Part shown: positions 57,596-64,000 of the stretch, in pieces
Numbering within the stretch: position 1 is the stretch's first letter
How the letters are laid out: each line of letters opens with the position of its first letter
Assembly (NCBI GenBank): GCA_029817715.1
Contig: JARUPY010000396.1
Span: 62,001 to 126,000 of the forward strand
Direction of reading: 5' to 3'
Source of the DNA: Melastoma dodecandrum
Lineage: Eukaryota > Streptophyta > Magnoliopsida > Myrtales > Melastomataceae
Length of the DNA: 64,000 nt
Made by a program: the position numbers and the translations under genes
Notes under the pieces: model-generated
Database searches by the model: none
Told to the model about the DNA's origin: nothing
Seen by the model: only the letters and a program-made list of their open reading frames with translations

Positions 57596-59810
57596 ATACA
57601 TTGTTCGCTTGGTGAAGGGTAGTGCTTGGTTTCAACGTCTGTTTGATCGCCTAGACTCCATTATTTGCTTAGAAGAAAGTGGCAGTTTCTAAATCATCCA
57701 AGCGAAGAACGAGGGAAGACAAGAGGGCACTCGTCACACAATCGTCGTTCGCCTAGAAGAGAGAAATAGTTTTCCAGCTTGTCCAAGAGAGGACATGTGA
57801 AGACAAGAAAGACACGTGTGACAAGACCAAGAGGTTTGTTGGGAGTTTATACAACAAGAGAGGAAAAGCGCAACCTAGTAACAGTTGAGAGGCGACATTA
57901 CAAGTACGAAGATAATCCTGAAATATATTGCGTAAATAGAATTTTTCATATAAAGAACGAAACGTAACAAATACACAATTCAAATCTTAGTATTAAGCTC
58001 TTAGTTTTATGCTTACTTATTCTCCGGCTTTGTTTTCAATCTAATGAAGGCAAAGGATAACATTTCCCTTGATTGAAACATGACATTCTCATTTCTATCC
58101 ACCTATTTCTCTTACAGGGGTGAAGGGTGACACTTCCCTTTATTAAAACTTGATTTCCACGCATTTTGATTCAAAGTTGAATGGTAATATGGCATTTGAA
58201 AGAAATCCTTTCCGTCCATTCCTTCTGAGGGCGAAATGTAATTTCCCATTTTGGCTGAAACTTATTTTTTCTGAGTTTTTTATAAAAATAATTAGGCGAC
58301 GACCATATTGTCTAATCGAAATATAAATTCGGTATTCGTTTGCCAAATATTATATTTGCCGGCCGACCACGTCTGACATATTCGATTTCCGATCAACACC
58401 CATCTCATCACCATCGACAACAACTCTTGGGAACTTTTAAACGTCTTTATCTTCCTTCGTCCTAATGCAAATGTAGAGCAGAGAGGTACTCCTGAGTTTC
58501 TGTAGATCACGAGACATGTAGAATCCCTACGGCGTGTAATGTAATCAGTCCAAGATAGGCTTTTCCTGTTGCCATATTCCGATTTCCAGTCCCTCGTTTT
58601 CAACTTGAGAATGACCGTAAAAGTATCGGTAAAGAGGGGTAGCAGGAAAACAACAATTGACCGGATGGATTAACCGTAGAAAAGCAGACGAATTGTGGGT
58701 TGGATGGGTTTGGTTTGTTAAAGGCAAACCAAAAGCAACAATGATATGTCCAATCCAGCACCCAAAGGCCACATTTCCTAACTTCTCTAGGTTCTCCATC
58801 ATCTTCAGGTTCAGTCAAATGTACCGAAACAATTGGGGGGCATGGATTGTTTATTCTTTAATATAACGGCTAATATTATTATGAATTTTGAACACATATA
58901 TTGATCCTATCTCTATCCTTACTAATTGAAGGGCACTCGGTCCAATGATAAAATGTGAAAGTTAGACGAGATGAATGAATAGTTAATTAGTTTAAAGGAG
59001 TTTTTTTGGTCAATAGTTTAAAGGAGTTGAGAGCGAGAGAAAGAGTCACAAATGATGCAGACCTGTACGAGGTTGTTTCCCCCACGCAATCTGCCATCCT
59101 CTCCCACTCTGCATAGTGGCTAAGTCTCCGATGGAATGACCAATCATATCAAGATGCTGTCAACAACATTCTCCTTCATCACACAGCAGGATTCCTCCCT
59201 GGTCAATCCGGTTCGGCATTTCGACGTATGATTATGATATTATGATTGTCAAAAATCAGCAGGGTGGGTCAAACCAACTAAACCCCCATACAAACAGAGA
59301 TGGAAAACCCGGTCTTCGTCCTCAACCGTTTCAGTCAAAACTCTCCCGTCCAAGAATCTCCCCCCAATGAAACTGAGCTTTCCCCTTCTTCGCTTGTCTG
59401 GGTCGGTTCTTGATTACTCCACTGGTGGACCAAACGTTCTCAAAAGGAAAATGGGGTGGACTGTTAAATTGCAGAATCACTTTTAGGGCAACCAAGTATC
59501 ATCATCAACATAAACATCATCGATTTATAAAAGACAAAATGGACAGCTTCGATTTGCCAAACACGTTGCCACGAAGGACGCCAGCAAATTGACATGGTAC
59601 TCTGCGCTTAAAAAAGAAAATGAACACCATTAGTCAACCCAACCCAACCAAAACCAACCAACCAACTAAATACGTGAAAGCCGGGCCAGCCACCACCCCA
59701 CATTAAACCCCTCCCTACCCCCAAACATGAGAAATTTTATAAGTTAAAAAGACATCATCCCGGCCAGGGTCGCCACAACTTCCGCCTCCTCCAGCTCCTC
59801 ACAAATCCAT
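57596..59810. other. intergenic region and 3' flank of the HMGA-type gene
   Basis: No coding region supported. Near 58,030-58,240 a short phrase (AAGG-TAACATTTCCCTT-type) recurs loosely. From about 59,590 the sequence is C/A-rich. The 3' UTR of the minus-strand gene ends somewhere below 59,811. The open frames here lack conserved character. Confidence 0.35.
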
Positions 59811-60829
59811 CTAATTCCTTACACTCACTTCGGTCAGCGATGCCTTGGCTTTCGGGGGTCTCCCCCTCGGCCTCCCTGTCCCCCCTGTTCCAGATGCAGC
59901 AGCTTCCACTGACCCACCCAGCCCACTGGCTGGCTTGGCCATCTTCCTTGGCCGACCCCTAGGCCTCCCACTTCCCGTTGATGCCTTCATGGGTTTAGGT
60001 GCATCAGGGTCCTTTGGGGGGCGTCCCCTGGTCTTCATGGGGGAGGAAACCGTTCCAGGCAGCACAGGGCCTTTCGCCTTGGGGGGACGGCCTCGCCTGC
60101 GCCTAGGGGGAGCATTCGGATTGCGGATGGTGTAATTATTCTTCCAGAAAACCAGCTTGCCCGTGTCCTTCATTCGGTTGAGGTGGTGGGTGAGGAGCTG
60201 GGAGTGGCCGGCCGGCAAGTCCCCGTACTTAGACTCTATGTACTTTGAGATGGTCGTCTTGTTAGATCCATTCTGCTCTTGCAGAGCTTCAAGTGCTGTC
60301 ATAATCATCTGTTGCAGCAACGAACCCTCACAAGGTTACTTTTCTTAAACGAACAGATCTGTTGCAGGCTGTGCTCAATGATTCTAAATCCCACCACATG
60401 TAAACCGAAACAATAATATTGAGTTGCATGCTGAAAGATCCGTGATGGCCAAAACTAAATCCAAGTCTCGAATCATAACTTTTATCTCAAAGAACAGCGA
60501 GGTCAAAACTGCAGAACTCAATTTCCGAAAATGGTGAAGGAGCATAAGAAAATGATATTAAAAAACTCCAGGCAGACAAAATCAATTACCATTTCCCGGG
60601 AAAACCAGGTGATGCGTGGTCCGGGAAGCGCAAAAGAAATCCAGAAACACACGACAAGGGTGACGATTAACCACCGAGAAAGGCGCAAGCTTTACACTAA
60701 ATTCGAGATCTTGAGGAGGTATATTTCGAAAAGCAAAGGGACAAAGGGAGCTATCGATTAGTGGGAGATTTGACGTAGTACCTCAGGATAAGGAGGAAGG
60801 GGAGACCTATTAAACTCGGAAGCAGCCAT
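59811..60829 (-). CDS. HMGA-type protein: GH1 domain plus four AT-hooks
   Basis: Two coding exons on the minus strand, 60,829-60,782 and 60,308-59,811, joined by a 473-bp GT-AG intron at phase 0; 181 aa. Exon 1 encodes MAASEFNRSPLPPYPE. Residues about 12-80 form a linker-histone (GH1/H15) domain: ALEALQEQNGSNKTTISKYI, KYGDLPAGHSQLLTHHLNRM, KLVFWKNNYTI. Four AT-hooks follow: RRRRGRPPKAKG, KTRGRPPKDPDA, GRPRGRPRKMAK and GRPRGRPPKAKA. Plant HMG-I/Y (HMGA) proteins bind the minor groove of AT-rich DNA in the nucleus and act as architectural transcription factors. The frame and length fit the family, so it is probably functional. The MLQQ start seen in the open frame is intron sequence; the real start is in exon 1. 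Confidence 0.93.
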
Positions 60830-61150
60830 AAAAGTCGAACGAGCTGAGGGAGATGGAGAGAGAAAGAGAGACAGGGAGCTATGGGAGGGGCAAAAAATCC
60901 CCCCAGACAGTCCCCACAGAGCGAGGTGAGCCGCTAACAGAGAGGCACAGACCCCCAACCTCTTCTTTCTCCTCCTGTTCAAATCAAGGGGGGTCGTCAA
61001 AGTGAGAACAGTAGATTTGTTTTGGATGGAGCGATACGAAGACAATAAAAAATAAAAGCAGAGAGAAAAGATTAAAAAGAAAGTAAAATTGCACTCAGTA
61101 CTCGACAAAAAGGGGTACGACTGAGGAAGCCACGGTACGTGCACGTAACT
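60830..61150 (-). promoter_or_regulatory. leader and promoter region of the HMGA-type gene
   Basis: The minus strand upstream of the ATG is CT-rich (CTCTTTCTCTCTCCATCTCC near 60,858), as in plant 5' leaders. The transcription start is not determined. The open frame that extends through it from 61,144 is not expected to be translated. Confidence 0.5.
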
Positions 61151-61189
61151 GTTACGTTGTTTACTAAAATCGACTTTTTTTTATTAATT

Positions 61190-61580
61190 TTTACTAAAAA
61201 TCGACATTTTTTAGTAAAATCGTTAGTAAACTCCATTAAAAATTTGTAAACCGTTACTAATTTTTTACTGTTTGAAAATCTGGAAAGTTACTAAAATTAC
61301 GTTTAGTAAATCGGACGTGAAATTTACTAAAAAGTTTAGTAACCGGTTACTAAAAATATCGGTGATTTTTTGTTTTTTTAGTAAACCATTACTAAAGTTT
61401 CACTGTTCAAGTTTAGTAATCGGTTACTAAACTTTTTAGTAAATTTCACTTCCGATTTAGTAAACAAACGTAGTTTACTAAATTTCCGGATTTTCAAACA
61501 GTAAAAAATTAGTAACGGTTTCCCAAATTTTTTAGTAAAATTTTCATTTTTAGTAATTTTCTCGATTCGCCGTCTTAAGA
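61190..61580. mobile_element. foldback (inverted-repeat) element
   Basis: Two AT-rich arms are complementary. The best match is 61,324-61,354 with 61,412-61,442 (30 of 31 bases). It extends with small gaps to 61,232 on the left and about 61,535 on the right, through GATTTTCAAACAGTAAAAAA-type blocks. The loop is about 57 bp. TTACTAA/TTAGTAA is repeated throughout. There is no coding sequence, so this resembles a foldback MITE. It sits between two divergently oriented genes. Confidence 0.75.
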
Positions 61581-62038
61581 TTTTAGTAATGCCTTACTAA
61601 TTTTATAAGAGAAATTAGTAAATTACTATGTAACATTGTAATTTCGTTAGTAAATTACTAAAGTCGTCATTTTTTTTCGTAACCGTTTACTAATTTTTGA
61701 GAAAATTTTCCGAATATTTAGTAAAAAATTACTAAACTTTTTATTAATTTACTAATCAGAACAGCGCAAAACAGTACATTCCGAACCTAACTCCGAACCT
61801 AATTTAAGTGTGAAATTACCGTTTACCCCTGCGGAAAAATTACTAAACCGTTTCCAATTTCCAGTTGTAATGTTTTGTTCCCCACCCCTCCAACGGCGTC
61901 ACGGTCCTCCCCCCGATCCCCCGCGATCGTCCCCTACGGCGTCTCCGTCGTCCCCCCCGATTGTCCCCTACGATCGTCCCCTCGAATAGCTTCAGGACTT
62001 CAAGTACGATTCCCTTGTCGATCCTCGGTTGATTTACC
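61581..62038. other. AT-rich then C-rich upstream region
   Basis: TTAGTAA-rich DNA continues to about 61,860. It then changes sharply to C-rich, CGTCCCC-containing sequence that probably includes the promoter and leader of the rightward gene. No TATA box can be assigned with confidence. Confidence 0.35.
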
Positions 62039-62300
62039 TTTCGCCGTCGAACCCGGCAAACCCTAATGGGTGTTTCCCCCTTGTCGTTGTTCGTCTTGCT
62101 GTTTCCTTTCGCCGTCGTCTTAGCCGAACCCTAATCCGTCTTCCCCCCTTGTCATTCGCCGTGTTCAGTTGCCTTTCGCCGTCCGACAACCGATACCCTA
62201 TTCCGTCTTCCCCCCTTCTGGTTCGTTGTGGTTCGTCGGCTTAATTTTTCTTCGCCGTCCGACCGCCCAAAAGCGTTATCCGTGTTTCCCCCTCGTGGTG
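62039..62300 (+). repeat. degenerate 66-75-bp repeats in the 5' leader
   Basis: TTCGCCGTC starts at about 62,039, 62,107, 62,174 and 62,250. Each is followed 20-30 bases later by an ACCCTA- or TTATC-like word and a TTCCCCC(C)TTGT or TTTCCCCCT block. Four diverged tandem copies, upstream of the start at 62,541. Confidence 0.6.
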
Positions 62301-62540
62301 AGTCGTTTTTTCTTTAGGGGGTAAGTTGGGTCGGTGGTCTGTTGGTTCAAGTTGGTTTAGGTTTATTGATTAGATCGCAGACTCTCGGTGTATGTTTCTG
62401 CGTATATCGGCGATTGTAGGTGCAAGTCTGTGGCTATTTCGTAAAATTTTATGGTTTGTGTTGATTGTAGTTGAAGGGTATGCAATGATTATGGCTTTGG
62501 CTTGATCGCAGCTGATAGTTTGATTGTGATATATGCAGAG

Positions 62541-64000
62541 ATGGATGGAGTAGACATTGAAGGAGTAGAGATTGAGCAAGTTGAGATTGAAGCTGCAGAA
62601 ACCAACATGAGTGGCGGCGATAAACAAACCCCTGAAACGTCCAAAAAGAAAAAGGGGAAGGCTTTGCGTGTCGCCCAGGTAAAGCGTACAATGAACTTTG
62701 TTGTTTGCTTTTATCAGTTGTCATTTTGGAATTGAGATTTTGTTCGTGTTGTTGACAGGATTACCTGTATATCCGTTGCAGTCCAAAGAAGTTATTGTCA
62801 GTGTTGAACACGTTCAGCGAGGCTAAGAAATCCGCCCTAGCAGAACTCCGGTTTGATGGCCTGCTTCATCTCTCGAGTAATCATGTAAATCACAACGTTG
62901 TCAAGCTGTGCTTAAGGGCATTCGATCCAGTTAAGAGGGTGATGACCATCGATGGATGCGAACAACCATTGCTCTCTTCTGATGTGGAAGCCATACTCGG
63001 GATACCAACTAGTAAAGTGAGTGTCCCATTTAGCGGACATATGGAGACAGTAAGGGATGAGCTAAAGGAGTACATAAAGAAAGGGAAAATATCTCTGAAG
63101 TCAGTAACGAATCAGCTCCTTTCTAGAGATCTTCCGGACTAGTTATGGAGACTTGAGGCAATAATTTTCGTCATCGGAAGCTACCTGTGCCCAACTACTG
63201 CCTTTGATGTCGATAAAGACTATCTTCTTGCCACGCGGGATGTATCGGCAATTGGAAAATTTGACTGGGCTACTCATGTTCTTGATAGTTTGTGTACGCA
63301 TGTCAAGACATATCAAAAACAGGAATCAAAGTACATAGGCGGCTGTGTGCATCTTCTTCCGGTATGATTTTTTTTTAGTTTCGTGTTGGTGAATAATACT
63401 GAATGATTCATGTTATTACATTATGTCTGCCTTGTTCTTATGTATTATGTAGTTATTCTATGCGTGTAAAAGTGCAAAGAGTGGCGGTAATTTATCAAAG
63501 GGCAATCGTAACATACCGCTGTGTCGAGAGTGGGATGACGATCGACTGAGATCGTTTTTCAAAGCCGCAAGTGTGGATGTTGCCGATATTGTAAGTGTGG
63601 TCCATGATGTGATGCACATGGAATGTATTGGAGTGCATCTATATCACTTATTGTTCTGACTTCCATTAACAGGATGTCGGAGAATTCGAGAGTATTCCAG
63701 AGGAAGAAGTAGATTGTGCGAACGAGTCAAGCCAGACTCAAATGGTCTTGCGTCGGTTGAAGGTAACTTCTCATCGGAAATCACTATAATTATGTATAAT
63801 TTGCCTATCACATATGTGTCCAATTTAGAATTTTAAGAAATTCATGTGTGAACAGACTATGGAATTTGCTGTAAGAAGACTCCAATCCAGCAATGAACAT
63901 ATACTACGTAAGTTGTCCTTGATTCTCACCGAAGTCCGAAGAGTGAGAGGTGATGAAGGCATTCCGATGAATAAACACGACGTAAGAGAATTCCACGCAA
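62541..64000 (+). CDS. DUF1985/PMD-like transposon-related gene, partial
   Basis: Five exons can be read, all joined at phase 0 with GT-AG introns: 62,541-62,678, 62,759-63,361, 63,453-63,590, 63,673-63,762 and 63,856 to beyond the window. Exon 1 is acidic, then lysine-rich (SKKKKGK). Exon 2 holds the domain: DYLYIRCSPKKLLSVLNTFS, LAELRFDGLLHLSSNHVNHN, LLSSDVEAILGIPTSKVSV, then SYLCPTTAFDVDKDYLLATR and DVSAIGKFDWATHVLDSLCT. This type is common in plant Mutator-like, Ulp1-carrying transposons and their relatives. One in-frame TAG (63,140-63,142) follows LLSRDLPD and precedes LWRLEAIIFVIG, so the copy is probably a recent pseudogene or a read-through case. A Ulp1 domain, if present, would lie beyond the window. 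Confidence 0.75.

Noticed and set aside
57596..57720. TTGTTCGCTTGG after the solo LTR as another LTR start
   Set aside because: Only the first few bases resemble the Tat LTR; no further shared blocks or target duplication.
60758..61144. 128-codon minus-strand frame starting at 61,144
   Set aside because: It only runs through the leader into exon 1 of the HMGA-type gene; the family start (MAASEF) lies inside it.
1..64000. tRNA, rRNA or telomeric repeats
   Set aside because: No cloverleaf-like gene, no rRNA core sequence and no TTTAGGG array seen; the TGGTATCAGAGC words are retroelement primer sites, not tRNA genes.

Overview
This is nuclear DNA of a flowering plant. The evidence is two intron-containing plant genes (a PRP38/SRL1-type splicing factor and an HMGA-type GH1 plus AT-hook protein), plant-specific mobile-domain (PMD) and DUF1985-like reading frames, and the plant retrotransposon lineages Athila, Tat/Ogre, chromovirus and copia. 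I cannot name the species. Most of the window is heterochromatin-like: a satellite array followed by nested, decayed LTR elements, with single-copy genes only at about 20-23 kb, 59.8-60.8 kb and 62.5-64 kb.

Layout. 1-11,622 is a ~181-bp satellite (about 64 monomers). The first 121 bp are inverted relative to the rest. Outer zones follow a 7-monomer higher-order repeat and the centre a 3-monomer one, and some monomers carry a partial CENP-B-box match. 11,623-14,150 is a minus-strand chromovirus remnant cut off inside reverse transcriptase at the satellite edge. 14,200-16,920 is a plus-strand Athila pol remnant. 17,045-18,990 is a small non-autonomous element with Tat-like priming and a 27-bp minisatellite in each LTR copy. 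20,427-23,216 is the PRP38-like gene (4 coding exons, 426 aa).

24,279-36,424 is a complete-length Tat-type element on the minus strand (LTRs, 5-bp target duplication, primer site, polypurine tract, gag, protease, RT, two RNase H domains, integrase). Between integrase and the 3' LTR it carries an opposite-strand gene with a PMD domain and three predicted short introns. It sits inside the second copy of a ~370-bp tandem duplication. 36.7-40.8 kb is decayed repeat DNA with a pararetrovirus-like fragment. 40,960-48,796 is a large non-coding LTR element whose 4-kb interior is strikingly G-poor on the plus strand. 49,040-50,596 is a MAIN-like PMD pseudogene. 50,640-54,400 onward is a copia remnant that has lost its RT core and has another LTR inserted in RNase H. 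56,749-57,590 is a solo LTR related to the Tat element. 59,811-60,829 is the HMGA-type gene (minus strand). 61.2-61.6 kb is an inverted-repeat (foldback) element lying between that gene and a rightward DUF1985-like gene (62,541 to the window end) with five in-frame exons and one internal stop.

The elements are not a cooperating pathway. The recurrent themes are three separate PMD/DUF1985-type loci associated with mobile DNA, and LTRs from three families that each contain a 22-28-bp minisatellite.
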